Assembly: GCF_945952055.1 (NCBI RefSeq)
Contig: NZ_CAMFHB010000001.1
Span: 124,001-188,000 of the forward strand
DNA length: 64,000 bases
DNA from: an uncultured Alsobacter sp.
Lineage (GTDB): Bacteria; Pseudomonadota; Alphaproteobacteria; Rhizobiales; Beijerinckiaceae
Direction: 5' to 3'
A program made the position numbers and the translations under genes. The notes under the pieces were generated by a model. That model was not told where the DNA came from. It worked only from the letters and a program-made list of their open reading frames with translations, and did not search any database. Below are positions 9,073 through 17,155 of this stretch, one piece after another. Every line of letters begins with the position of its first letter. The stretch's first letter is position 1.

Positions 9073-9864
9073 TCAGTCCATCGCAATGCCCGAGGCGGCC
9101 GCCAGTTCGCGTGCCGTGCGGCCCGTCGCCTCTCCGGTGACCGGGAGCTTGCGGTCCTTCTCGAAGCGCTCGATGGCCTGCCGCGTGCCCGGGCCGAAGA
9201 GGCCGTCGGGCTTGATCGGACCGTAGTTCAGCTTGTTCAGGGCCCGCTGGGCCGCCAGGACTTGCCGGGTCGGCTCCTGCCGAGGGATCTCCGTCGTGCC
9301 GCCCGAGGACGCGCCGCCGCGCAGCATGTCGGCGATCGGGTCACGCGCCACGTTGGGAATGTTGGCCGGCGGAACGGGAGGCGCCTGGAGGGCGGCCGTC
9401 GACGGCTGCGGCGCCGGCGCGGGAGAAGCCGCCTGGCGCTGGATGCGAGGCGGCATCGGAACGGCGGCGGGCGCGGAGGAGGACTGCGTCATCGCCTGCT
9501 GCGCCGACGGCGCCGGGGCAGCCTGGGTCGCGGCGACCGGACGCTCGACTTCGGCGGGGGCTGCGGAGGGGGCGGCCGAGGGCGCCGACTGGGCGAGGTT
9601 CGAGGGCCTCGCCGGCGGCATCGGGGCCGGCTGCTCCTTCACCTCCCGCGCCGGCTTGAACAGCGGAGCGGGGTGCGGACCGCCCTGCAGGGCCAGCGCG
9701 TTCACGATGATCGCGACGCCGACGGCGGCGGCCGACGCGCCGACGATGGTGCGACCCGGGTTGCGGAACAGGGTCCTGAACATGGCCAGGCGGCGCGTCC
9801 GCTTCGCGGCGCGCCGCGGCCGCTGCTCCTCGAGCACGAAATCGTGGTCGGTACGGGCAAGCAT
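9073..9864 (-). CDS. Membrane-anchored peptidoglycan-binding (PGB_1) protein
   Basis: A 263-residue protein: a charged cytoplasmic head, one membrane segment near residues 37-57, a long Pro/Ala/Gln periplasmic linker, and a C-terminal peptidoglycan-binding type 1 domain (AQRALNKLNYGPIKPDGLFGPGTRQAIERFEKD, followed by a Gly/Leu turn). The ATG at 9864 lies one base after the kinase stop, so the two genes are likely translationally coupled; a GTG at 9873 is an alternative start. The coupling suggests that cell-wall binding and kinase signalling belong to one process, which is inference. Confidence 0.85.
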   Translation of the reverse strand: MLARTDHDFVLEEQRPRRAAKRTRRLAMFRTLFRNPGRTIVGASAAAVGVAIIVNALALQGGPHPAPLFKPAREVKEQPAPMPPARPSNLAQSAPSAAPSAAPAEVERPVAATQAAPAPSAQQAMTQSSSAPAAVPMPPRIQRQAASPAPAPQPSTAALQAPPVPPANIPNVARDPIADMLRGGASSGGTTEIPRQEPTRQVLAAQRALNKLNYGPIKPDGLFGPGTRQAIERFEKDRKLPVTGEATGRTARELAAASGIAMD

Positions 9865-9865
9865 T

Positions 9866-11761
9866 TCACGCACGTTTCTTGGCCCTCGCGGTATCGGAAT
9901 GGGGAGAGGCGGCCTCGCCGGCGGCGGCCGGTCCGGGCTGGCCAGAGGCGGATTGGCCGAAGGCCTGGGCGATCACGACGGGTGCCTGGCCGGCGCGCGC
10001 CTTCGGGGGGCTTGCGGGCAGGCGGACCACCACGGAGGTGCCCTTGCCGGGCGCGCTGTCGATGGTCATCGTCCCGCCGTGCAGGCCCACGAGCCCGCGC
10101 ACCACCGACAGGCCCAGGCCGGTGCCCTCGAACGGCCGGTCGTGGCCCGAGCGGACCTGGAAGAACGGCTCGCCGAGGCGCGGCAGATCCTCCGAGGGGA
10201 TCCCGATCCCGGTGTCGGAGACGCGGATGGTGAGCCCGTCGAACTGACGGTCGAGCGCCACGGCCACCTCGCCGCCGCGCGGCGTGAACTTCACCGCGTT
10301 CGAGACGAGGTTGAGAAGGATCTGCCGGCAGGCCCTGCGATCGGCCACGATCGTGGGAAGATCGCTCGCCGTCGTGGCGTTGACGCGGACGTCGGACTGC
10401 TCGGCCTTCAGCCGCATCATGTCGACCACGCCGGCCAGGACGTCACCGCAGTCCACGGGCTCGGGATCGAGCGGGAAGGTGCCCGCCTCGATCTGCGAGA
10501 TGTCGAGGAGCGTGTTCACGACGCCGAGCAGATGCTGGCCCGAGTTGTTGACGATGGTCGCGTATTCGCGCCGGCGCTCGGCATCGGTCGGGACCAGGCC
10601 GTCGTTGGCCAGGATCTCGGAGAAGCCGATGATGGCATTCAGCGGCGTGCGCAGCTCGTGGCTCACCATCGCCAGGAAGCGGCTCTTGAGCGCGTTCGCC
10701 AGGTCGGCCTCGCGGCGCGACTTCTCCAGCGCGTCGGCACGCTCGTGCTGCGCCGAAATGTCCCTGATCATGCACAGCACATGGCCGCGCACGTCGCTCG
10801 TCGCCGGAATGGCGCGGGCGCGCAGCTCGAACCAGCTGAAGGTCGGCGGCTGGAGGCGCTCGTCGGAGCCTCCCACGCGGATGCGCAGTTCCACCAGCGC
10901 CAGGCCCTCGCGCGCGGCCGAGGCGATGGCGTTAAGGAAGGCCGGGCGGTCCGCCACGTGCACGCGCTCGAACAGTCCGCGCCCGACGAGGCTGGCGGGC
11001 GAGGCGCCGATGACGGTCAGGGCCGAATCACCCGCCGAGACGACGCCACCCTGTTCGTCGTGATGCGTCACGAGATCGCCGAAGCCGGTGATGATGAGGT
11101 GGCGCTGGATGGCGACCTCCTCGTCGCGCACCAGGCGTATCTCGGCTTCCCGGATGATGTAGAGGCCGATCCCCACCGCGGCGGCGACCAGGGCCAGCTG
11201 CTGCGCGAGGACCGAGGCGGACGCTCCGCCGGCGAGAAGCCCCGCCGGGCCTGCCACCGCGAGAACCACGAGCGCCATGGAGGCGAAGGCCGCGGCGAGC
11301 GCCAGCGCGCGGCGATGGCCGATGATGGCCGCCTCGACCACGAGGATCGGCAGGAAATTGAGGAACGGCGTGCCGAAGCCCTCGCCGTGTGTGGCCAGCC
11401 ACAGCAACGCCACCGACAGGCTGAGATCGGAGGCGGCGAGCGGCAGGGGCAACGAACCGCGGCGCGAGACCCACACCGCCATTCCGGCCTGGAGCACGAG
11501 TGCGACGATGGCGACGAGGGTCGGGCTGTTCAGGGCGCCGTTGACCGCCAGGGCCACGGGCACGGCGGCAAGGCCGACACTGCCGATCGCGAGGCGGGTC
11601 GCGATGAACCACTGGTGCTGGGGGCGCAAACGGGGATCGTGAGCGGCCGCCGGATGCACGAGCGCGCCCAGGTGACCTCCGATTCCCGACAGACCCGGGC
11701 CAATACGCACGTCGGACGTTCCTTGCGACGCAACCGTTACACGGTGAACTCGCATCAACAT
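9866..11761 (-). CDS. PAS-domain sensor histidine kinase (DivJ/PleC-like)
   Basis: A 631-residue inner-membrane kinase. The N-terminal part carries about six hydrophobic helices (roughly 50-220), followed by a PAS region (about 225-345), a HisKA domain with the phospho-acceptor H368 in MVSHELRTPLNAIIGFSEIL, and an HATPase_c domain with an N box (LVSNAVKFTP), DTGIGIP and GTGLGLS. This order and the HisKA sequence resemble the alphaproteobacterial cell-cycle kinases DivJ and PleC, which act on DivK. No receiver domain or adjacent regulator gene is present, so the partner and exact orthology are open. The Pro/Ala tail is low complexity. Confidence 0.88.
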   Translation of the reverse strand: MLMRVHRVTVASQGTSDVRIGPGLSGIGGHLGALVHPAAAHDPRLRPQHQWFIATRLAIGSVGLAAVPVALAVNGALNSPTLVAIVALVLQAGMAVWVSRRGSLPLPLAASDLSLSVALLWLATHGEGFGTPFLNFLPILVVEAAIIGHRRALALAAAFASMALVVLAVAGPAGLLAGGASASVLAQQLALVAAAVGIGLYIIREAEIRLVRDEEVAIQRHLIITGFGDLVTHHDEQGGVVSAGDSALTVIGASPASLVGRGLFERVHVADRPAFLNAIASAAREGLALVELRIRVGGSDERLQPPTFSWFELRARAIPATSDVRGHVLCMIRDISAQHERADALEKSRREADLANALKSRFLAMVSHELRTPLNAIIGFSEILANDGLVPTDAERRREYATIVNNSGQHLLGVVNTLLDISQIEAGTFPLDPEPVDCGDVLAGVVDMMRLKAEQSDVRVNATTASDLPTIVADRRACRQILLNLVSNAVKFTPRGGEVAVALDRQFDGLTIRVSDTGIGIPSEDLPRLGEPFFQVRSGHDRPFEGTGLGLSVVRGLVGLHGGTMTIDSAPGKGTSVVVRLPASPPKARAGQAPVVIAQAFGQSASGQPGPAAAGEAASPHSDTARAKKRA

Positions 11762-11954
11762 CGCAGTTCGGCCTTAAGCGAAACCTAAGCATGCCGTCTG
11801 CGGAGGCCTGTCGTGCGAGTTCGCTGCTCGGCGGGCCTCCTGCAGTACAGCGCGTCGAGGTGAATGTTTTGTTGCTTGGCCTTGACCGTCGTCACTTTTG
11901 ACGCGCCGTTAAGCGCCGGACGGCATTGTCGCGACACGGATCGGGACCAGGACC

Positions 11955-12227
11955 ATGGCCTTCATCATCCGCGCCGCCCTCGTGGTCGGCGCCATCTACA
12001 TGCTTTCGCCGATCCGGTCGGACGAGCCCGCGGTCCGGCCGCAGGACCTTGCCGCCGAGGCCGCCCGCATGGCCGCAACCAAGGCGATGGAAGCCTGCGC
12101 CGCGCATCCGGAGACCTGCGCACGGCTGGCCGCCGGGGCGGCAGCCCTGCATCCCTCCGTCGCCGCGCCGCCCTCCGGCGGTCCCGCGATCCCGATGCCG
12201 CCGCTCCGGCGGGATGCCTCGAAATAG
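11955..12227 (+). CDS. Small single-pass membrane protein, unknown function
   Basis: A 90-residue protein with a hydrophobic N-terminus (AFIIRAALVVGAIYMLSPI) that can act as a membrane anchor or uncleaved signal, then an Ala-rich segment with two Cys residues (EACAAHPETCARL) and a Pro-rich tail. It resembles small Hyphomicrobiales proteins beginning with a similar anchor, but I cannot place it in a family with confidence. It lies upstream of sufE on the same strand, with a 100-base gap. The start is the first ATG of the frame. Confidence 0.6.
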   Translation: MAFIIRAALVVGAIYMLSPIRSDEPAVRPQDLAAEAARMAATKAMEACAAHPETCARLAAGAAALHPSVAAPPSGGPAIPMPPLRRDASK

Positions 12228-12327
12228 GGGTCGCGGCGTTTTTCCCGGCGGCGTCTCGCCGCGGAGCCCGTTATATAGCCGTCCGGTCGGCCGGCACGGC
12301 GCGCCGGCCCTTGGCATGGATCCGGTC

Positions 12328-12759
12328 ATGAGCCTCTCGATCGACGACATCGTCGAAAACTTCAGCTTCCTCGACGACTGGGACGACCGCTACCGCTACC
12401 TGATCGAGCTCGGGCGGATGCTCGCGCCGATGCCGGAGGCGGCGCATACCGACGAGAACAAGGTCCGCGGCTGTGCCAGCCAGGTCTGGCTCGAGACCCA
12501 TGTCGATCGCAGCGGCCCGGAGCCCGTCCTGAATTTCCTGGGGGACAGCGACGCCCACATCGTGCGCGGCCTCGTCGCCCTCGTCCTCGCCTTGTATTCG
12601 GGCCGCCCGGCCCGGGAGATCGTGGCGACGGACGCCATGGACCTGTTCCGCAAGCTCGGCCTGTCCGAACACCTGACGCCACAGCGGTCGAACGGCGTCC
12701 GCTCCATGGTGGAGCGCATCCGCCGGGACGCCGCCGCGGCCGCCGCCGGCCAAGGCTAA
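12328..12759 (+). CDS. sufE: SufE family sulfur acceptor protein
   Basis: A 143-residue cytoplasmic protein that accepts persulfide sulfur from a SufS-type cysteine desulfurase and passes it to the Fe-S scaffold. The sequence IDDIVENFSFLDDWDDRYRYLIELGR is nearly diagnostic, and the acceptor Cys lies in KVRGCASQVWL (residue 51). ATG 12328 matches the usual N-terminus; an ATG 12 bases upstream is possible. It stands alone here, without sufBCDS. The class V aminotransferase at 429-1697 is a conceivable but unproven partner. Confidence 0.92.
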   Translation: MSLSIDDIVENFSFLDDWDDRYRYLIELGRMLAPMPEAAHTDENKVRGCASQVWLETHVDRSGPEPVLNFLGDSDAHIVRGLVALVLALYSGRPAREIVATDAMDLFRKLGLSEHLTPQRSNGVRSMVERIRRDAAAAAAGQG

Positions 12760-12781
12760 AGCTCGCCACGGCACGGGGCCG

Positions 12782-13570
12782 TCAGGGGCCGGTCGCCTCA
12801 CTGGGGGTGGCGGTCCAGGCCCGGATACCGAGCGACCCGCCCGGTCCGTGCGCGGCCGGCGCGTAGCCGTAGTGGTCGGCGAGCCGCCGAAGCGCCATCG
12901 CCAGCACGACCTTGGCCGAACGGGCGGGCCATCCGCGCTCGGCCTCGACCGTCTCCAGGCCCTTCAGGAATCCGCAGACGTCGAGGAGCAGGCCGGCAAA
13001 GTCGCTCCCGACCGCCTTGATCGCATGATCCAGCCTTTGGCGTGCCGCGATGCTGCCATGGAGCACGTCCGCCGCGCCGCCTCGCCCCCCGGCCCCGCGT
13101 CCTCCCAGCGACGACCAGTCCGCCGTGACCCGCGGCATGATGCCGGCGCGCGTGATGTCGGCGCGCAGCCGCTCCCCGGCCGCGAAGGCCGCCGCATCGA
13201 TGAGCGGCCGGCCTTCCTTGTCCTTGCGCCGGCGCAGCCAGGCGAGCGGGCTCTCCCCCTCGTCGACCAGGGCGTCGCGCGGAAGACCGTCCGTCTCGGC
13301 GGCGGGCCGGAGGGGGGTGTGCTGCGCCAGCCATTCCGGCGTCCCCAGCTGTGTGGCGGCCAGGCGGCGCAGGCGGGCCTGGCCGGCCGGTGTCGGGACG
13401 ATCCGCCCTTCGATTTCGGCCGCGAGGCCCGCGCTCACCAGGGCACTCCATCCGGCTGCGTCGGTCGGCCGGGCTTCGGCCGGCAGGTCCGCGAGCCGGC
13501 GCAGCGCGGCATCCTGGTGGCGTGACGCGCTCTGGCGTGGACGCGGTTGACGGGACGGGGAACGAGCCAT
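12782..13570 (-). CDS. DUF6456 domain-containing protein
   Basis: A 262-residue basic protein. The start at 13570 has an AAAGGCG ribosome site and discards an unlikely upstream extension. The N-terminal half looks like a degenerate winged-helix or replication-regulator-like region; the C-terminal half (SPLAWLRRRKDKEGRPLIDAAAFAAGERLR, then LLLDVCGFLKGLETVEAERGWPARSAKVVL) matches the DUF6456 pattern of alphaproteobacteria. Function is unknown, and a DNA-related role is only suggested by its basic character. It is convergent with sufE and downstream of an AT-rich promoter region. Confidence 0.8.
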   Translation of the reverse strand: MARSPSRQPRPRQSASRHQDAALRRLADLPAEARPTDAAGWSALVSAGLAAEIEGRIVPTPAGQARLRRLAATQLGTPEWLAQHTPLRPAAETDGLPRDALVDEGESPLAWLRRRKDKEGRPLIDAAAFAAGERLRADITRAGIMPRVTADWSSLGGRGAGGRGGAADVLHGSIAARQRLDHAIKAVGSDFAGLLLDVCGFLKGLETVEAERGWPARSAKVVLAMALRRLADHYGYAPAAHGPGGSLGIRAWTATPSEATGP

Positions 13571-13575
13571 GGTCG

Positions 13576-13612
13576 CGCCTTTCAAAATTGACAAAATATA
13601 GGAAAAAAAGCT
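13576..13612 (-). promoter_or_regulatory. AT-rich leader/promoter of the DUF6456 gene
   Basis: About 37 bases of A/T-rich sequence, including an eight-T run on the minus strand, stand out against GC-rich surroundings directly upstream of the start at 13570. Such AT-rich tracts are preferred MucR/Ros targets, and mucR is the neighbouring gene, so regulation by MucR is plausible. No clear -35/-10 pair can be assigned. Confidence 0.4.
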
Positions 13613-13663
13613 TACATTCGCCCGCCCCCGGGTCAACCATCCGGGAGTTGCAGAGCCCCCCAA

Positions 13664-13691
13664 TGCAAAAGGGCACCGGAACCCGGTGCCC
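13664..13691 (-). terminator. Intrinsic terminator of mucR
   Basis: A perfect nine-base stem, GGGCACCGG (13671-13679) against CCGGTGCCC (13683-13691) with loop AAC, is followed on the minus strand by TTTTGCA. It lies 46 bases after the mucR stop, in the right orientation for that gene. Confidence 0.75.
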
Positions 13692-13736
13692 TCCGCCGCA
13701 ATCCTCGTCGTCCCGGCGCAGGTGCCGGGAGGGATC

Positions 13737-14153
13737 TCACTTGCGCTTGCGGCGCTGCTGGCCCAGGCCCATCTGCTTGGCGAGCGCGGACCGCGCCTGC
13801 GCATAGTTGGGGGCGACCATCGGGTAGTCGGCCGGCAGACCCCACTTCTCCCGGTACTCCTCCGGGGACATGTTGTACTGCGTGCGCAGGTGGCGCTTCA
13901 GGGACTTGAACTTTTTCCCGTCCTCGAGGCAGATGATGTAGTCGGGAGTGATCGACTTCTTGACGGAAACCGCGGGCTTCGGCGCTTCCGCCGGAACCTC
14001 GACGGCGCCCGACGAAACCCGCAGCAGCGCTCCGTGGACATCACCGATCAGCGAGGTCAGCTCCGTGGCCGACACGGAATTGTTGCTGACGTACGCAGAA
14101 ACGATGTCTGCCGCCAGCTCGATGAAGTTCGGGGCGCTCAGTGTCTCGGCCAT
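13737..14153 (-). CDS. mucR: MucR/Ros family transcriptional regulator
   Basis: A 138-residue DNA-binding protein that in Hyphomicrobiales represses exopolysaccharide, motility and virulence genes and often its own gene, binding AT-rich sites. The C-terminal domain ([20 protein letters not shown] then [24 protein letters not shown]) is the Ros fold. Compared with the Cys-Cys-His-His ligands of Ros, only C75 and H88 remain; the second position is D78 and the fourth is Y93 (Q92 precedes it). Some Mesorhizobium MucR homologues are known to fold without zinc, and this one may too. A terminator follows the gene. Confidence 0.92.
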   Translation of the reverse strand: MAETLSAPNFIELAADIVSAYVSNNSVSATELTSLIGDVHGALLRVSSGAVEVPAEAPKPAVSVKKSITPDYIICLEDGKKFKSLKRHLRTQYNMSPEEYREKWGLPADYPMVAPNYAQARSALAKQMGLGQQRRKRK

Positions 14154-14339
14154 GAGGATTATTTCCTTCAGTCGGATGGGCGCGCAAGGTCACGCGCTTT
14201 CGTTACCGGTTGTTTAGGTTGAACGGCAAACCGATGCCAAAACTTGCGTCGAGACGCCGGTTACGCTCGTGCAGCTCTTGACGGGACTTGGTCAGGGGGG
14301 AATCCACCTGCGATTCAACTTCGCTTCAGGGTCTATGTC

Positions 14340-14512
14340 AGGCACGATGTTGTTGCAATAGAAAAGTGCCTTGGCAGCGTTCATTTCCTGATCTGAACGT
14401 GGCGTTGCTAAAGACAACATCGAACCGCGCATATTTTGCGATCCACGACAAGCAAGCCGCGCAAAGTCCGTGCCAGTGTCTAGTTGTCGCGCCGCTTGCG
14501 GCGCGGCTTTTT
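14340..14512 (+). ncRNA. Candidate small RNA or attenuated leader upstream of msrB
   Basis: A plus-strand transcript must end at the terminator at 14488-14512, yet no open reading frame precedes it. Inside, TTTGCG (14435-14440) can pair with CGCAAA (14460-14465), which would give a stem before the terminator hairpin. The 5' end is a guess; no clear -35/-10 was found. The alternative is a regulated msrB leader, since msrB starts 42 bases downstream. No Rfam family was recognised. Confidence 0.35.
14488..14512 (+). terminator. Intrinsic terminator with no upstream gene
   Basis: CGCGCCGC (14488-14495) and GCGGCGCG (14498-14505) form a perfect eight-base stem, followed by GCTTTTTC. The T-run lies on the plus strand only, so the orientation is clear. 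It ends 42 bases before msrB. Confidence 0.75.
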
Positions 14513-14553
14513 CGGCTTATCTGACCAGTGGGGGACGCTGTGCCGGAGAGCTC

Positions 14554-14964
14554 ATGATCACGGACGACGCACGACGCAAGGTCACCAAATCGGACGCCGA
14601 GTGGCGCGCGCAGCTCACGCCGGAGCAGTACCGCATCACGCGTCGCCACGGCACCGAGCGCGCGTTCACCGGCCCCTGGCTCAACGAGAAGCGGCCAGGC
14701 CGGTACCATTGCGCCTGCTGCGCGGCAGCCTTGTTCGAAGCGCGAGCCAAGTTCGAGTCCGGGACCGGCTGGCCGAGCTTCTGGGCCCCGGTGGACGAGG
14801 ACGCGGTCACCTCCCACGAGGACCGCTCCTGGTTCATGCGCAGGACTGAAATCCGCTGCTCGCGGTGCGACGCGCATCTCGGCCACGTGTTCCGGGACGG
14901 CCCGGCCCCGACCGGCCTGCGCTACTGCATGAACGGGCACGCGCTCGATTTCCGCCCCGGCTGA
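14554..14964 (+). CDS. msrB: Peptide-methionine (R)-S-oxide reductase MsrB
   Basis: A 136-residue enzyme that reduces methionine-R-sulfoxide in damaged proteins. ATG 14554 follows a GGAGAG ribosome site. The zinc-binding pairs are C53/C56 (HCACC) and C102/C105 ([13 protein letters not shown]), and the catalytic Cys is C125 in RYCMNGHAL. The SGTGWPSFW substrate-loop motif is intact. No signal peptide, so cytoplasmic. No resolving Cys is obvious at the usual N-terminal position. It lies near sodB and may be part of an oxidative-stress neighbourhood, though not in one operon. Confidence 0.93.
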   Translation: MITDDARRKVTKSDAEWRAQLTPEQYRITRRHGTERAFTGPWLNEKRPGRYHCACCAAALFEARAKFESGTGWPSFWAPVDEDAVTSHEDRSWFMRRTEIRCSRCDAHLGHVFRDGPAPTGLRYCMNGHALDFRPG

Positions 14965-15057
14965 CCCGGTCCGCCGGGGTGGCTGACCGGAGCCGTCATC
15001 CGCGCTAAACCGGGCCGACCCTTCCGTATCGCGACTTTGTCCTGAGGACCGCCCCCG

Positions 15058-17151
15058 ATGACCATGTCTTCCTCCGCGCCGCGGGCCGAGCCCCGTCCCA
15101 CCGAGACGGTCGTGCACGGCCACGTGCTGCGGGACGATTTCGCCTGGCTCAAGGCCGAAAACTGGCAGGAGGTCCTTCGGGACCCGACCAAGCTGCCCGG
15201 CGACATCCGGACCTATCTGGAAAGCGAGAACGCCTACGCCTCCGCCCTCATGACGCCGCTTGCCGAACTGCAGGCGTCGCTGGTCGCCGAGATGCGCGGT
15301 CGCATGAAGGAGGACGACGCCACGGTCCCGGCCCCCCACGGCGACTGGGCCTACTACACGCGCCACCGCTCCGGGGGGCAGCACCCGCTCGTGTGCCGGA
15401 CGCCGCGCAACGGCGGCCTGGAGCTGATCATGCTCGACGGCGACGCGCTGGCCCACGGAAAGCCGTTCTATCACCTGGGCTCGCGCCAGCATTCCGACGA
15501 CCATCGCTATCTCGCCTGGAGCTACGACGAGGCGGGCTCGGAGTTCTACACGATCCGCGTGCGTGACCTGGAGACGCTGGAGGATCTGCCGGACGTCGTG
15601 GGCGACGCTTCGGGAGACGTGGTCTGGGACAAGGCGGGCTCCAGCTTTCTCTACGTCGTGATCGACGCGAGCCATCGTCCGCGCCAGGTGAAGCGGCACG
15701 TGCTCGGCCGGCCCACGGCCGAGGACGTCCTCGTCTACGAGGAGACGGCGGACGGCTGGTTCGTGCACCTGGAGCAGAGCCAGTCCGGCGACTACGCCTT
15801 CATCACGATCAGCGACCACGAGACGACCGAGGCCTGGATGCTGCCCCGCGCCGACCTGGGGGCGCAGCCGGTCCTCATCGCGCCGCGGGAAGAAGGCATC
15901 CGCTACGAGCCCGAGCACCTGGGCGACCGCCTCGTGCTGCTCACCAACGCCGCTGGCGCCGAGGACTTCAAGATCGTCACGGCCCCGCTGGGGACCGCGC
16001 CGCGCGAGACGTGGAGCGATCTCGTCCCCCACAGGCCCGGCGTCCTCATCCTGTCGATCGCCGTGCTGTCGCGCTGGCTGATCCGGCTCGAGCGCGAGGA
16101 GGCGAGGCCGCGCATCGTCGTGCGCGACCTCGAGCACGGCGGCGAGCATGCCGTCGCCTTCGACGAGGAAGCCTATTCGCTGTGGGCGAGCCCCGGCTAC
16201 GAGTTCGAGACCGACACGCTGCGGTTCGTCTACTCCTCGCCGACGACGCCGTCGGAAACCTACGACTACGACCTCGTGGGGCGGGGCCGGACCCTGCTGA
16301 AGCGTCAGACCGTCCCCTCCGGCCACGATCCGGCCCGCTACGTGGTCCGGCGGCTCTTCGCCACGTCGGAGGACGGCGCGCAGGTCCCTGTGACCGTCCT
16401 GCACGGCCGCGACCTCGTCGTCGACGGGCGGGCGCCCTGCCTCCTCTACGGCTACGGCGCCTATGGTCATGCCATTCCGGCCGCCTTCGACACGCGCTGC
16501 CTGTCGCTGGTGGACAGGGGGTTCGTCTATGCGATCGCCCACATCCGGGGTGGCACGGAGAAGGGCTGGGCCTGGTACACGGGCGGCAAGCGGGCGGCCA
16601 AGACGAACACCTTCAAGGATTTCGTCGCGGCCGGGGAGATGCTGGCCGCGGAGGGCTACACGAGCCGCGGACGCGTCGTCGCGCAGGGCCGCAGCGCCGG
16701 GGGCATGCTGATGGGGGCCGTCGCCAACATGGCGCCCGACCTGTTCTCCGCGGTCATCGCCGAGGTTCCCTTCGTGGATGTGCTGGCGACGATGCTCGAC
16801 GCGTCGCTGCCGCTGACGCCGCCCGAGTGGCCCGAATGGGGCAATCCGATCACCAGCGCCGAGGATTTCGAGACGATCCGCGCCTACTCCCCGGTGGACC
16901 AGGTGACCGGCCAGCGCTACCCCGCGATCCTCGCGGTCGGTGGCCTCACCGATCCCCGCGTCACCTACTGGGAGCCGGCAAAATGGGTGGCGCAGCTGCG
17001 TGCACGCGCCACGGGCGGCGGCCCCTTCGTGCTGCGCATCGACATGGACTCGGGCCACGGCGGCGCATCGGGGCGGTTTGACCGCCTGAAGGAGATCGCC
17101 CAGTCCTACGCCTTCGCCATCGCCGTGGCCGAGGGGCGCCTGCGGGCCTGA
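15058..17151 (+). CDS. ptrB: Oligopeptidase B (S9A serine peptidase)
   Basis: A 697-residue prolyl-oligopeptidase-family enzyme that cuts short peptides after Arg or Lys. The N-terminal segment (DDFAWLKAENWQEVL) and the seven-bladed propeller up to about residue 420 match the family. The alpha/beta-hydrolase triad is S546 (GRSAGG), D632 (LTDPRV) and H667 (SGHGG). The length fits oligopeptidase B. The start may be ATG 15058 or the ATG two codons on. No signal peptide, so cytoplasmic. It lies 93 bases after msrB on the same strand. Confidence 0.93.
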   Translation: MTMSSSAPRAEPRPTETVVHGHVLRDDFAWLKAENWQEVLRDPTKLPGDIRTYLESENAYASALMTPLAELQASLVAEMRGRMKEDDATVPAPHGDWAYYTRHRSGGQHPLVCRTPRNGGLELIMLDGDALAHGKPFYHLGSRQHSDDHRYLAWSYDEAGSEFYTIRVRDLETLEDLPDVVGDASGDVVWDKAGSSFLYVVIDASHRPRQVKRHVLGRPTAEDVLVYEETADGWFVHLEQSQSGDYAFITISDHETTEAWMLPRADLGAQPVLIAPREEGIRYEPEHLGDRLVLLTNAAGAEDFKIVTAPLGTAPRETWSDLVPHRPGVLILSIAVLSRWLIRLEREEARPRIVVRDLEHGGEHAVAFDEEAYSLWASPGYEFETDTLRFVYSSPTTPSETYDYDLVGRGRTLLKRQTVPSGHDPARYVVRRLFATSEDGAQVPVTVLHGRDLVVDGRAPCLLYGYGAYGHAIPAAFDTRCLSLVDRGFVYAIAHIRGGTEKGWAWYTGGKRAAKTNTFKDFVAAGEMLAAEGYTSRGRVVAQGRSAGGMLMGAVANMAPDLFSAVIAEVPFVDVLATMLDASLPLTPPEWPEWGNPITSAEDFETIRAYSPVDQVTGQRYPAILAVGGLTDPRVTYWEPAKWVAQLRARATGGGPFVLRIDMDSGHGGASGRFDRLKEIAQSYAFAIAVAEGRLRA

Positions 17152-17155
17152 GCGC

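Larger units (their letters stand above)
14154..14553. other. Intergenic region between mucR and msrB
   Basis: About 400 bases without a credible protein gene, between divergent mucR and msrB. The left part must hold the mucR promoter and probably its autoregulatory site. The right part ends in a strong plus-strand intrinsic terminator (14488-14512) that no upstream coding gene uses, so it may hold a small RNA or an msrB leader. A 78-codon frame at 14288-14524 has no ribosome site and runs through the terminator, so it is not called. Confidence 0.6.

Noticed and set aside
9866-11761. Naming the sensor kinase divJ or pleC
   Set aside because: The HisKA domain fits both; no adjacent response regulator or diagnostic sensor region allows the choice.
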